Source: Channallabes apus
Lineage: Eukaryota > Chordata > Actinopteri > Siluriformes > Clariidae
Direction of reading: 5' to 3'
DNA length: 64,000 nucleotides
Assembly (NCBI GenBank): GCA_030522415.1
Contig: CM060113.1
Coordinates: 3,303,467-3,367,466, forward strand
Positions within the stretch are counted from its first letter, which is position 1. Every line of letters begins with the position of its first letter. Below are positions 12,363-23,298 of this stretch, piece after piece. The notes below the pieces were generated by a model that made no database searches, had not been told where the DNA came from, and saw nothing but the letters and a program-made list of their open reading frames with translations. A program made the position numbers and the translations under genes.

Positions 12363-12872
12363 ACACCCACTTCTATACATCTGCCTTTGCTGGAACTAAC
12401 AGGTACACAGGCAACACCTTCTGCAGTGGGATTAATAGACACTGAGGCCACACCCATTTGAATCAAATTATAGATACATAAGCCACACCTCCTTCACTGG
12501 GATTAATAGACATTCAGGCCGCATCAACTTTAAACAAATTTATGGTACACAGGCCACCCCTGCCTCAGTGCCTACTAATACAATTATAAGTACACAGGCC
12601 ACACCTCCTTCAATGGGATTAACAGACACTGAGGCCAGACCCACTTTAATAAAATGATATGTTCACAGGCCACACCTCCTTTACTGGGATTAGTAGACAC
12701 TGTGGCCACACCCAGTTTAATCAAATTATAGATACACAGGCCACACCTCCTTCACTGGCATTAATTGACACTGTGGCCACACCCACTTTAATAAAACGAT
12801 ATGTTCACAGGCCACACCTCCTTTACTGGGATTAGTAGACACTGTGGCCACACCCAGTTTAATAGAATTATA

Positions 12873-12944
12873 GATTCAAGATTCAAGATTCAAGATTCAA
12901 GATTCAAAGAACTTTATTAATCCCAAAGGGAAATTGCTTAATAT
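12873..12944 (+). repeat. (GATTCAA)n head plus 'TTTATTAATCCCAAAGGGAA' fragment
   Basis: Four to five copies of a 7-bp ATTCAAG motif lead into a 'CTTTATTAATCCCAAAGGGA' segment, a short motif common in fish interspersed repeats. It interrupts the 71-bp tandem array. Confidence 0.55.
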
Positions 12945-13120
12945 ACAGATACACAGGCCACACCTCCTTCACTGGGATTAATTGACACTGTGGCCACACC
13001 CAGTTTAATAGAATTATAGATACACAGGCCACACCTCCTTCACTGGGATTAATTGACACTGTGGCCACACCCAGTTTAATAGAATTACAGGTATACTGGC
13101 CACACCTCCCTAACAGACAG

Positions 13121-13631
13121 GGAAAACACACAGGATGTGACACACTGTCAATTAGATCACACATTATTTACCTTTTTCATTGTGATTGACAGGCACATGA
13201 TCCTCCCCTCCTCCAAACTGGTTACATACTGTAGGACTCTGGACAGCAGATGAAGAATCAGGAAAACGCTTGGTGAAGCCTTGAGCCGAATCAAAAACAT
13301 GTTTTTTTCCCCCTTTTCCTTTTGTAGTTAGATGATTATAAAATGAAATGAAATGAAATATGATCCATGAGTGCAGAACTGAGATATTATTCTACAGGAA
13401 TTGAAAAAGAACAACTGCCCTTAACCTTTGTTACCGTAGGTCAAAGAGGGAAAATAAAACTGTGTGTGTTTGTGTGTGTGTGTGTTAAAAATACATTATC
13501 TTCTGGCCCCGCCTTCTTATAAATTAGTCACGATGTTACCTCAGCAGTGTTATGGCATCTCAGTCCCCCTGCACCCCTCTCCTAATGCTAAGAAGAATAA
13601 TTAGAACTGCAACACTCAGGAGAGAGAGAGA
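13121..13631. other. Unique DNA
   Basis: No gene recognised. A GT-rich run at about 13460-13486. Confidence 0.5.
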
Positions 13632-13678
13632 GTGTGTGTGTGTGTGTGTGTGTGTGTAGGTGTGTGTGCGTGTGTGTG
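13632..13678. repeat. (GT)n microsatellite with interruptions
   Basis: A GA run (about 13620-13631) passes into a GT run with single interruptions. Confidence 0.9.
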
Positions 13679-13807
13679 TTTGGATTGTGGGAACTTTAGA
13701 TGTAGAAGCTCTGCCAGTCCAATGCACCAGAGGATAAATTAAAGCTCTGACCATCACTCCATACTAATGCAGGAGGAGGAGTAAGATGTAGCATCTAGAC
13801 TGGTAAT

Positions 13808-13810
<3 letters not shown>

Positions 13811-13858
<48 letters not shown>
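13811..13858. repeat. (CA)24 microsatellite
   Basis: Pure CA run. Confidence 0.95.
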
Positions 13859-13860
<2 letters not shown>

Positions 13861-14188
13861 ATTTTGTGCATAAACCCATATCCCTATTCGTGACACCTAC
13901 ACACACTTTTGAACACACACTCACGCAGTCACACCAAGTCATATTTTTATATTATTATTGCTGTTTTCTCTCTTTCTCTGTTTCTGAATATTTATACAGT
14001 ATGTACAGTAAGTAGAATTGGATAAAAAAGTGCATCATTCATAAGAATAAAAATTTTACTGCTTTTAAAACGGAATAACATACTGCGGGACATGCTGGTA
14101 GAGAATAATAATCAATGGGCAATTCTTTTATTTCTCAATTTATCACATACCTAGTGAATTTTAGATCCTAGTTCAATCTCTCTCTCTG

Positions 14189-14189
<1 letters not shown>

Positions 14190-14244
<55 letters not shown>
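14190..14244. repeat. (CA)n microsatellite, about 27 units
   Basis: Pure CA run preceded by a short CT run (about 14177-14187). Confidence 0.95.
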
Positions 14245-14246
<2 letters not shown>

Positions 14247-15954
14247 TTTGAAGACTCCAAGCACTAATGAATAGATCATTAATCATAATTGTTTTAAACA
14301 CAATGCACACCCAGACCTTTGTCAGACTTTCATACCTCTCTGTTTTATTTTCCTTTTCGTCACCAAGACTTTTGTTTCCAATCTCCTCCCGAGCCGCACC
14401 TGTGGATTTTACAAATAGAACAGCGAGTTTCCCATTTCTCAGCTGCGTTTGCGGGTCACTCCGGCCTTTCTTCCTTCAATTTTACAGCAATTTCGCCCTT
14501 TCGGAGGAAAAAAAAGAATAAAGAAAAAAGTGGCACTTGTTGGAGACGAGAGAAGTTCAGGACCCTATTCATCAGGCCGATGTTTACTTGATTAAAAACC
14601 GCACAAACATTTGTATTTTCCTGTTTCCGCTCTCCTTTCTTCCTTATTCGTTCAACCGATGTCGTTTGCTAACTTCTTTTCTTTCGCCCTGGCTCAGCGC
14701 TTTCCCCTCGGTGTAATTTGATTGTGTGAAATGACCATGAAGAAATGATTATAGCGGTCGTTATGTGTGACAGACGCTCACTCGTGTTTACAGAAGTGCA
14801 TTTCCACTGAACTGCTGTTTCAGAGAAACCAGTCGGATCCAAAAGTCTGAGTCCACTACCAGCGACTGCTTTTCTTTCTCCTCCATTAATTTCTGTTTGT
14901 TTTGTGCAGACTAAGGATCGACGTGAATTCTAGATTTCTGATTATCAAGCGAAAAAACATTCCGTATATGAGAATTCTTATTATGCATCAATTTTCCTAT
15001 TTTGTTAGCAGATATATTTGTTTCCTTCTGAAGTTTCTGAAGAACTTCCTTCCCTCATCTGAAAGTTTTCATCAGTTCGTACAAACTGTGGCTTGGAGTC
15101 ACAGGTACACAGTGTAACCTTGGTGCATCGTTAAGTCGTTGACACCCTGATGGTGACCTGTGGGTTGTTGTTCGCACCCTTCCTTCTTGTGTGTCGTTTG
15201 GGTCACCTGAGTCGAGGTATGAACGACTGCGAAACCGGCTTTGGAGTGATGAAAGGGACTGCATCGCAAATGCATAATAATTGGTGTCTTAGGTCACCTC
15301 CTCTGTTGAGAGAGGGTCGTTTCAATTTGATGCAGATGGCCTCCTTTACTCCTCTTTTAAACCGTCATTTTTCTCTGTCCGGAATGTAGAAATTCCCGTA
15401 TTCAAAAGGCTGACCCTTGTTCTTCAGATGCAGATGGACTGCTGAATCTTGTCCAGAGGATCCATCTCTCCAGTGCTGTGCCACGTCTTTGTGAAGAGGT
15501 TGGTTGGTCTCTCAAATATTCAAATATATGCATTTATCACAGCGCTGAACTGCATAAACTACTGTACATAACTTTGCTTACGTATGTCACAGTATTTTGT
15601 GTTTTGGGGTGAACAAGCTTCTGCGTTTCTCCTAAAGCTGGTGACTGAGCCAATCACTTTGGCACGGTAGTCTTTTGTATTTATGACACCTCAGACTAAT
15701 TAGCGACATCGCTACATTGCTTTGTTTCACGGAGAGGTTGGAAACTGTTCTAGCATTAGCAAGGGTGGCTCATTCCTTCATCCTGGAACACTCAGTTGCT
15801 GGGTTTAAAATTTTTTTTTTTTCCAGCTACTCCAGAAATATATAGAATATAAGGGAATGAGCCATGCTTGCTAGTGCTACAACAGCTCCTTCCAACCTTA
15901 TTGATGAAAGGAAGGTAGTGATGTCACTAATGAGACTGGAAAATCATGATCTTG
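14245..15954. other. Unique DNA, no gene recognised
   Basis: Several open frames of 60-90 codons lie here (for example 14267-14521 and 14902-15117). None has a recognisable domain or obvious splice context, and they overlap each other. I treat them as chance. Confidence 0.45.
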
Positions 15955-16157
15955 CATGATGGAGTCAGTGGTTAAGGCATTGGACTACGGTTCAGAACGT
16001 CCCAGGTTCAAATCCCACAACCACCAAGTTGTCCCTGTTAGTCCCTTGAGCAAGTCCCTTAACCCTCAGCTGACATAATAAGATGGAAAAAAAAACAAGT
16101 CGCTCTGGATAAGGCTTAGGGCGTCTGCCAAATGCCTAAATGTACTGTAATGTTTCT
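15955..16157 (+). mobile_element. tRNA-derived SINE with L2-type tail
   Basis: The head reads like a tRNA gene: an A-box region 'TCAGTGGTTAAGGCATTGG' and a B-box 'GGTTCAAATCC'. Next comes a body with 'CCTTGAGCAAGTCCCTTAAC', and a tail 'AAGTCGCTCTGGATAAGG' plus 'GGGCGTCTGCCAAATGCC', the motif shared by many fish SINEs and L2-clade LINE 3' ends. This is a non-autonomous retroposon transcribed by RNA polymerase III, dependent on a LINE partner. The L2 fragment at 52.2-53.8 kb is a plausible relative of that partner class. Confidence 0.75.
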
Positions 16158-16164
16158 AAGTACA

Positions 16165-16470
16165 AAAGACTACCACGCCAAGGTGACTGGCACTGCCACC
16201 AGTTTGAGGAAAAAAGGTCACTGACTGCTTACAACAACTAGAGAATGCCAAAGACATTAACCAGGCCACCCTGTAGATATATGGACTCCCCAAATTACAC
16301 AAGGCAGGAGGCCAACTCAGACCTATTGGCAGCAGCATCAACTTGCAACATTGCCAAATATTTAGCCACCAGTCTGGCCACCACATCACCGCCTCACAGG
16401 ATTTTATCAACAAGGTTAAAAAACTTAAACTGGACCCAGCTGAAAGGAAATGGTATTCTATATTAGATAG
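16165..16470 (+). pseudogene. Penelope-like element reverse transcriptase fragment
   Basis: One frame reads 'YGLPKLHKAGGQLRPIGSS' (about 16279-16335), closely matching the YGLPKIHK...LRPIVSS block that opens the RT domain of Penelope-like elements. After a frameshift comes 'STCNIAKYLATSLA', and after another 'SQDFINKVKKLKLDPAER'. The order and spacing fit one RT N-terminal segment broken by at least two frameshifts. The catalytic YxDD region and the GIY-YIG endonuclease are absent. This is a dead fragment about 100 codons long, abutting the SINE at its 5' side. Confidence 0.7.
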
Positions 16471-16479
16471 CAGTTAGTT

Positions 16480-17390
16480 CCGAACAAATAATCTGATTGG
16501 ATGAGAGGCATTCCACAAGTGTTATAATAAATGATAACATCACTGGGACATGTTTAACTCTACATATTTAACGCTTGACATCACAGGTACTCTAATAATC
16601 GCTAATGACACTAACTGTGTGTCTCAGCGTGGGTGAGAGTAGGTCTGTACGGTCCGCAGTACTGAGGAGAGAGCAGTTCCCTGACAAAACCCACATTCAT
16701 AACCAGTCACAGAAGCATTTTCAGTAAGAACACACATCTGAATACAGTTATGTCATCTTAAACAACATGTCATCTTAAAAAACAAAACAGGGGGGATTCG
16801 GAATGACTTAGAAGTGGTTAGTGCAGAGACAGCTGTGCACTAACCACTTCTAAGTCGTTCTGAATCCCCCCTGTTTTGTTTTGTTTTTTATTTATGGCTA
16901 TGTTGAGATACAGTACAAAGATAACTACTGTAGCTTCTAACATGAGGCCGAATCCCAAATCTATCTCTATCTCCTGATCAAGGGCACTACTTGGTGTGTC
17001 GAACAAGGGATTGTACTGTACACCCTACATAGTGCACTAGCTTTCCATTTAACACTTTTTGGGATTCAACTCCAGAAGTTAATGGAGATGATATTCTAAA
17101 GTGGAATAAACTGAAATATAAAGAGAAGCTTATGTTAGTTACAGGACTGTTCAACACCTCCGTGGTTTACTCTCCTCAGCTTATGGTTATGTAATACCGT
17201 CTGTGGTTAGTTAGTTCCACCAGGTGTGGAAGGATATGTGTTAGTGGAGCAAAATACTGTAACTGGTTAAATAAAGAAACAAATCATAATCTGCTTTTCC
17301 AAAACAAATTCTGTTTGTGGTCCTGTTGTATAAAAGCAATATCACATCCGTGGTCATACTAAATATTAGCACACCTGTTGTTCTCTTTTG
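16480..17390 (+). repeat. Dispersed repeat, copy 2 (with long hairpin)
   Basis: Same-orientation relative of 5440-6430, with shared blocks listed there. It contains a large hairpin at 16777-16888 that copy 1 lacks in full. It is followed by two SINE insertions (17411 and 17861). A further piece of the family, with 'CACAGCCACACTGATATCA' and 'GTGTGATATTGCTTAAATA', lies at about 18655-18760. Confidence 0.65.
16777..16888. repeat. Long hairpin, about 49-bp arms, 10-nt loop
   Basis: Left arm 16777-16825, loop 16826-16835, right arm from 16836. The arms pair with two mismatches and a 5-nt insertion ('GTTTT') near the base. Seen directly in the sequence. Confidence 0.85.
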
Positions 17391-17410
17391 TTTGGCATTG
17401 TTTGGGTTAT

Positions 17411-17768
17411 GGTGGCACGGTGGTGTAGTGGTTAGCACTGTCGCCTTGCACCTCCAGGGTCCGGGTTCGATTCCCCGGCCAGGCTCGATTCCCGTCTCTG
17501 TGTGCATGGAGTTTGCATGTTCTCCCCGTGCTTGGTGGGTTTCCTCCGGGTACTCCGGTTTCCTCCCACAGTCCAAAGATATGCAGATTAGGCTAATTGG
17601 CGTTCCCAAATTGACCATAGTGTGTGAATGTGTGTGTGTGCTCTGCGATGGATTGGCATGTTGTCCAGGGTGTACCCTGCCTTGTGCCCAGTGTCTCCTG
17701 GGATAGGCTCCAGGTCCCCGCGACCCTAAATACAGGATAAAGCGGTATAGAAGATGAATGAATGAATA
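17411..17768 (+). mobile_element. tRNA-headed fish SINE (family 1), copy A
   Basis: Complete element: 'GGTGTAGTGGTTAGCACTG' A-box region, a 'GGTTCGATTCC' B-box that matches the pol III consensus, central block 'GGAGTTTGCATGTTCTCCCC', then 'TTTCCTCCCACAGTCCAAAG', a GT-rich spacer, 'GGGATAGGCTCCAGGTCCCC' and a (GAAT)n tail. Known relatives are widespread in fish and resemble the V-SINE type, though the exact family name should be checked. It has no protein product. The flanking duplication is not clear for this copy. Confidence 0.85.
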
Positions 17769-17860
17769 GTTGTGTTATTTTTTTACGTAACAGCCATCTA
17801 GTGGTCTCTTTAAGGAACTGCTGATAATTTTAAATAATAAATATACAGTAAATAAAGCAC

Positions 17861-18185
17861 GGCACGGTGGTGTAGTGGTTAGCACTGTCGCCTTGCACCT
17901 CCAGGGTTCGGGTTCGATTCCCGGCCAGGCTCGATTCCCGTCTCTGTGTGCATGGAGTTCGCATGTTCTCCCCGTGCTTGGTGAGTTTCCTCCGGGTACT
18001 CCGGTTTCCTCCCACAGTCCAAAGATAGGCAGGTTAGGTTGATTTCCCAAATTGCCCGTAGTGTGTGAGTGAGTGTATGTGTGTGTGCCCTGTGATGTAT
18101 TGGTGCCCTGTCCAGGGTGAACCCTGCCTTGTGCCCTGGGATAGTCTCCAGGTCCCCGCAACCCTGAATACAGAATACAGAAATG
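17861..18185 (+). mobile_element. tRNA-headed fish SINE (family 1), copy B
   Basis: Same structure as copy A, in the same orientation about 90 bp downstream. It has a deletion near 'TTGATTTCCCAAATTGCC' and a diverged tail without the (GAAT)n run, so it is probably older than copies C-E. Confidence 0.85.
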
Positions 18186-19509
18186 ATAACTGGATGTTTT
18201 TTTTAGGTAATCCTCATCAATCCTGTTTTTAAAGAGTTTGAAGTGTAATAGCTGTAAGTTTACCTTTTTTATTTACCTTTGAGTGATGTATAATTTTGGT
18301 ATTAATGTGTGAAGTTAATAGGATATTGTTATTTATAAACATAATGTTATCTTAAGTCCGTTCAATGCAAATGTTAAATAGGAAATGTCTGCAAAATTAA
18401 CAGCATTCTTGTAACCCACATTATTTATCATAATTTGAGTTATTTAAACATGTTTCAGTCATATTACTAATTAGAGATAATATTTGTTTTTCTTTAGTTT
18501 TACTCTGATCCACTGCAGAGTCGATTCAAGTTTTAATAAACGCTGGACTTGAAACTTGCGTCTCTCAACTTTGTAGTGGATGGAGTTTAGCTCGCTGTCA
18601 AACTTCATAAAGGGTAAATGTGAAGGGAGAACAGCACAGCACAGTGATATCTTCAGTACTTAGGCTGCTCCATCATGCCCATGACGGCATCACAGCCACA
18701 CTGATATCAAGCACAACAGCAATCACTCTCGTGTGATATTGCTTAAATATCACTTCGCTCCTCACACGAATTCCCACAGCTGAGGCAGTGAGATCCATAA
18801 GACACCATCTACTGCAAACAAAGAACACGTTACCTGACATAACCAACCTCAGAGCAGACCACATGTGCGCTCTACTCAGCATCTGCCTGACTGACACTTA
18901 TTTCAGACGGAGAACCTGCTGTGCCAGGGGTTCATCTGTATCCTCTTCTGTGGCCACCAGAGGGTTGGGTCCTTTCACAGAAGCCCCTGGTTCAGGTGTG
19001 TGGATGTTATCTGGGTCACAATCCGAGGGGTTTCACACATCATATCACATCACAGCAGTGCTGTGGTCAGTAACATCAAGTTTACAGTGGAGGATGTGCT
19101 GTACACATCAAAGGGGACAGAAGTTGAACAGATGCAGATCAATATGTACTTTTTGACTCTCAGCACCCTCTGGAGAACAAACTGGCACTGATCAGAAAAC
19201 CTACATCACCGAGCTCAGAACATGCCTACCAGTGTGGAAGGAAAGGAAAAGAAACACAAACCCATCAAGGAATCGCTCAAAAGCTCCAAGGTCGACAGAA
19301 AAAAATACCCAAACAAACACATTACATCTGTAAAGTTCTTCCAGACGAACTGAGCAACATTGTCGTGCCATATGTTGCTGGAGTATAAAATAAAATCTCA
19401 GGACAAGTTTCAACAAATACAAGATCCCTGTACATCCAGCAGCACACTGGAGAAGAAGAAGAAGATAATTCAGCAGAAGGATAAAACACCCAGGTATAAT
19501 CAGAGGGAT
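18186..19509. other. Mostly unique DNA plus a small repeat fragment
   Basis: About 18655-18760 belongs to the dispersed repeat of 5440/16480. An open stretch at 18788-19191 (frames reading 'NIKFTVEDVLYTSKGTEVEQ') has no domain I recognise. It could be a worn transposon or chance. No gene called. Confidence 0.4.
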
Positions 19510-20065
19510 GTAGTATGTTGAACGTCCAAGTCAAACCGGGACTTTTGCGCATGCAGACTTAAAATAAACTCTCTATATAATCTCCTGGCGGCGCGGTGGT
19601 GTAGTGGTTAGCACTGTCGCCTCCAGGGTCTGGGTTCGATTCCCCGGCCAGGCTCGATTCCCGTCTCTGTGTGCATGGAGTTTGCATGTTCTCCCCGTGC
19701 TTGGTGGGTTTCCTCTGGGTACTCCGGTTTCCTCCCACAGTCCAAAGATATGCAGATTAGGCTAATTGGTGTTCCTAAATTGCCCGTAGTGTGTGATTGG
19801 GTGTGTGAGTGTGTGTGTGTGTGTGCCCTGCGATGGATTGGCACCCTGTCCAGGGTGTACCCCGCCTAGTGCCCGAAGTCTCCTGGGATAGGCTCCAGGT
19901 CCCCCGCGACCCTGAACACAGGATTAAGCGGTATAGAAGATGAATGAATGAATGAATATAATCTCCTGCTACACTAATGCACTCATCCCAGTCTTTCACG
20001 AGAGCTTGGACACCATCAAGATAGAAAGTTTTCTCTGTACACCGGAGCCACGATCTCTATATCTG
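19510..20065 (-). mobile_element. mariner remnant, 3' end, split by a SINE
   Basis: On the minus strand from about 20050 the sequence encodes 'FYLDGVQALVKDWDECISVA', a mariner transposase C-terminus related to those at 39515 and 63260 in this window. Beyond the inserted SINE (19588-19955) the mariner resumes and ends in a terminal repeat containing 'AAGTCAAACCGGGACTTT' at about 19522-19539. Only the last ~30 codons and the end remain. The catalytic region is lost. Confidence 0.7.
19588..19955 (+). mobile_element. tRNA-headed fish SINE (family 1), copy C, in mariner
   Basis: Full structure from 'GCGGCGCGGTGGTGTAGTGG' to a (GAAT)n tail. It is flanked by a perfect 13-bp duplication, ATATAATCTCCTG, at 19575-19587 and 19956-19968. 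This is the hallmark of LINE-assisted insertion and fixes both ends. The target was a mariner remnant. The B-box GGTTCGATTCC is intact. Confidence 0.95.
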
Positions 20066-22500
20066 TATAATTATTATAGCTAATGTTATACTGTAGCTTC
20101 ATCGATAAATGATTGGCTGATGCAGGCATGAGCAGGGTCACAGGTGTTCCTATTAAAGTGGCGTAACCACATGTGCATTATTAAATTCTTGGAGTGTGGT
20201 GTGTCAGAGAAGACAGCAGTAGTTTTTAAATGACATGAAAATGATTTTATTTCTAAGCTAAACGTTAAACAGAAGCTTCAACACGACACTTTAATTACCG
20301 AGAATCCTCAAATTAACCTGTTCCAAGAAAAGATGTTCAGGTACGGAGGAAACAAATTAAACAAGATGTTATTAAGAGACTGAACCAATTACAGCAAGTA
20401 TCATTAAGCTCTGTTTATCTTCATGATGGACCATGATGGCTCTCTCGCTCTCTCTCTCTCTCGCATTCAGAATTCCTCCATTTTCTTTTCAGACCATCCT
20501 TCGCTTTCTTTTTCTATCCGTGAAGCTGAAATTGCCAACATCACAGTCCATCTTATGTGAGCTCTGGATATACTTTGAAGTTCTTTTTCCTCTTCCTTTC
20601 TTTTTTTGTTCTTTTTTTTTTCTTTCGCTGACTGACTTGAATGAAAGCGTCTGGTTTTGATCAGCCGTATGACATGTTAGGCCCTGCTCCGCTTTGATGA
20701 AGTGGCCGAGAATGATGGGAGATTTAAAATGAAATAAAATAAAATAACGTCCCGGTGCGCTGAGAATGTCGTAGGTGTGATGATGTCTTGACCTGCATGT
20801 TAAAAAAAAGAGAGAGAATAAGAGAAAATGAAACAGACAGATGGACAGATGGAGGGCGAGTTGTGACAGGTCAGCGTGTCCAGGGTAGAACGAGACGCAT
20901 TCAGAGCAGCCGCTGAGAGACAGAATGGAGATGAGGACAGGGTTATAACCGGGACTGACATCCTGCCGAGGCTGAGCGACATTCTGAGCTGTCCATGAAT
21001 TTCAATCATTTTAACTTTAAGGCTGTAATATCTGTAATGAACACACGAAAACACAACGTTCTCAAAAAACAACACGTTAATACAGAGATTATACAGTACA
21101 ATGCGCTCGTGCTGCTTTGACATTAACATCATTCCATCATTCTTGATTCAGCACTGATGATTTCCTAGGATTTATTACTGTATGTTTTTTTTTTTCAGAG
21201 AAGAACAGTCAGCCTGGTTCCAGTTCATATTAAGATCAAATAATCACTCTTTACACTCACAGTGAGCAAAAAAGCAGCTCATTCGGAACCTTAATGCTGA
21301 TGAGCAACAACATCAACATTCCTTATGATGTATTACACGATATGGAAGAATTTCTCTTTCAAAAAGCAAAAGATTAACTTTTTAGGACACACGATATATA
21401 TCTGTAATTCTGTATAATCTTCTCTGTATCTATTGAAACGCAGCTGTGTACAAGGACACAGACATTTCTTCTATCAAACAGTGTGTTTTTTTCATCCTTT
21501 TTTTCATTCTTCTTTTTTTTGTTTGTTTGTCCATGTATGCATACAGCGACCTTGAGTGTCAGAAATACTTGGAAACTAACGTACCATATCATTCTATTAT
21601 TATGCTTATAATGCATAAATGTTGCATTTTTTATATATAACAATATGTTTAGCAAATCCACCATGACCCTGACCGGGATAAAAAGCTTACTGAAAATGAA
21701 GGATAAAAGACTGGTGCAAATCATATTACTTAGAGGATACAGAAATATAAGATTGGTTCTAGATAATAAATAAATAGATTTGCATTCGGCAAGACTCGAA
21801 TGAAAAAAGAAGGGGAATAATTCTGCAATCTGTTCTAGCCTGGACTCATAAAGTTCCCAATAAATGAATAAATAAATGGAATTTCTTTAGACATGTTTGG
21901 AATAACAACAAGATTTTAGGGAACTTTTGATTCGAGATACGTTTCTATAGATTTTGTACTTAATTTTCCATAGAGGTTTTCCTTTGTTCTATAGAACTCT
22001 GCGGACCTGCAATGGGACTCTGGGACTCTTTAGAACTTGGCACCATGACACTGATGCACTATAGACTTTTGACCGAGCTCAGTAGTATTCTCATATGGAA
22101 GGCTGTCTGTCGAATGTTTCTTTTTTCACTACTTTAGACGTCTCCTATTTCTACACCACTATAAAATATCCACACAGGATTACACAAGAGATCTTCATGT
22201 CCATGTCAATTATTTATAAATCATCTCTCAGCCTTTTAGGGATTATAGATTCCATTTAATTCTCTATTTGCGTCTCGTGAGATCTGCCTATGGACGTGTT
22301 TAGATTAATCAGAGGAAAGCTTGCGGTCATTTCTTTGTTCGTGTCCATTCTGTTGTTTTTCAGGTGTAAACAATAGTTCAGAAGAAGTTCAACCTGATAG
22401 AATGATTTGAAACGAAGCCATTGAAGACGTAGTAAATCATGACCAAGTTTATTCTAATTTAATGCTTTGGATTGGGACAGGAGGTGTGAGGTTCCCTGGT
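20066..22500. other. Unique DNA
   Basis: CT-rich (20441-20462) and T-rich patches (20589-20625). The open frames at 20433-20660 and 21374-21724 lie over T-rich low-complexity sequence and show no domain. No gene recognised. Confidence 0.45.
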
Positions 22501-22559
22501 GGATGAATTGTTAGAATTTGGTGCTTTCACTGTCAGGGGACCAGCAGTTTGGGGGGTTG

Positions 22560-22950
22560 CACAAGCCAGTGCAGCACCTTTTCCACCAAAAAGGGGCTGC
22601 TGGTGTTAGTGCCGGTTTAGAGTCTGGCTTTGTTTATCCATGGGATCGAGAGTCACCTTATTACATCACTGTATACATCTTTGTACATCTCTTCTTTCCC
22701 AACAACGTTAGTCGGCAATGCAAGCAGCAATACTAGCACTAACGGCAATGCTAGAGGCAAAAAGTTCAGCAAAGTGTTGGTGCCGCCATGGAACTGTTTT
22801 TTTTTTTTCTGTCTGAGGACCCGTCTGTCTGAAATCAAAGAACTGATGGAAAGGCTCCAAAACTACAGTACAGTAGCTCCAGAACCACCTTGGTGGAACA
22901 GAGGTACAGCATTAGTGCTGGTTCCAAACCTTTTTCCCACTAACTCATCA
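22560..22950. repeat. Possible non-autonomous DNA element
   Basis: The ends carry related 'CACCTTTTCCACCAAAAAGG' and 'GGTTCCAAACCTTTTTCCC' motifs, and the interior has 'GTTAGTGCCGGTTTAGAG' and 'ATTAGTGCTGGTTCCAAAC'. It is reminiscent of a small hAT-type element of fish, but terminal repeats and an 8-bp duplication could not be pinned down. Confidence 0.25.
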
Positions 22951-23003
22951 CTAAACCCTTTCTTATTTGCAGAGAAGAATGGACAAGGATTTCAGTCTCT
23001 ACA

Positions 23004-23296
23004 GTAGATGTGCACAGCTGGTAGAGACATACCCTAAAAGACTGGCAGCTGGAATTGCAGCAAAAGGTGGTTCTACAAAGTATTGACTCAGGGGGCTGAA
23101 TAATTACGCACACCCCACTTTTCAGTTTGTAAAAAATGTTTGGAATCATGTATGATTTTCCTTCCACTTCTCACGTGTACACCACTTTGTATTGGTCTTT
23201 CACGTGGAATTCCAATAAAATTGATTCATGTTTGTGGCTGTAATGTGACAAAATGTGGAAAAGTTCAAGGGGGCCGAATACTTTTGCAAGCCACTG
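23004..23296 (+). mobile_element. Tc1-like transposon, 3' end (truncated)
   Basis: A frame at 23005-23086 reads 'LVETYPKRLAAGIAAKGGST' then KY and stop, the classical C-terminus of a Tc1 transposase. It is followed by about 210 bp of 3' untranslated DNA. The element ends in the inverted-repeat terminus 'CCGAATACTTTTGCAAGCCA' and CTG before a TA (23297-23298). The 5' 80% of the element is missing. It is non-functional. Confidence 0.8.
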
Positions 23297-23298
23297 TA

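Larger units (their letters stand above)
11680..13120. repeat. Two-part ~71-bp tandem repeat, about 20 units
   Basis: Each full unit has two half-units that both begin 'GGCCACACC'. One half is 'TCCTTCACTGGGATTAAT'-like and the other is 'CACTTTAATAAAATTATAG'-like, with GACACTGT or ATACACA links. Full units are about 71 bp in the well-preserved stretch (about 12660-13090). The 5' part (11730-12180) is more diverged. The array is split by a reversed SINE fragment (12187-12362) and by a (GATTCAA)n-headed fragment (about 12873-12944). No coding. Confidence 0.85.

Noticed and set aside
17430..17480. tRNA genes at the heads of the SINE copies and at 61430-61482
   Set aside because: A- and B-boxes are present, but the cloverleaf is not kept and each is fused to a SINE body with a target duplication.
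17241..18161. Repeated open frames such as '[18 protein letters not shown]' and the reverse-strand '[15 protein letters not shown]'
   Set aside because: They recur in every family 1 SINE copy on both strands; by-products of the SINE body.
18788..19191. Open frames with 'NIKFTVEDVLYTSKGTEVEQ'
   Set aside because: Not low complexity, but no family recognised and no exon boundaries; left as unassigned.
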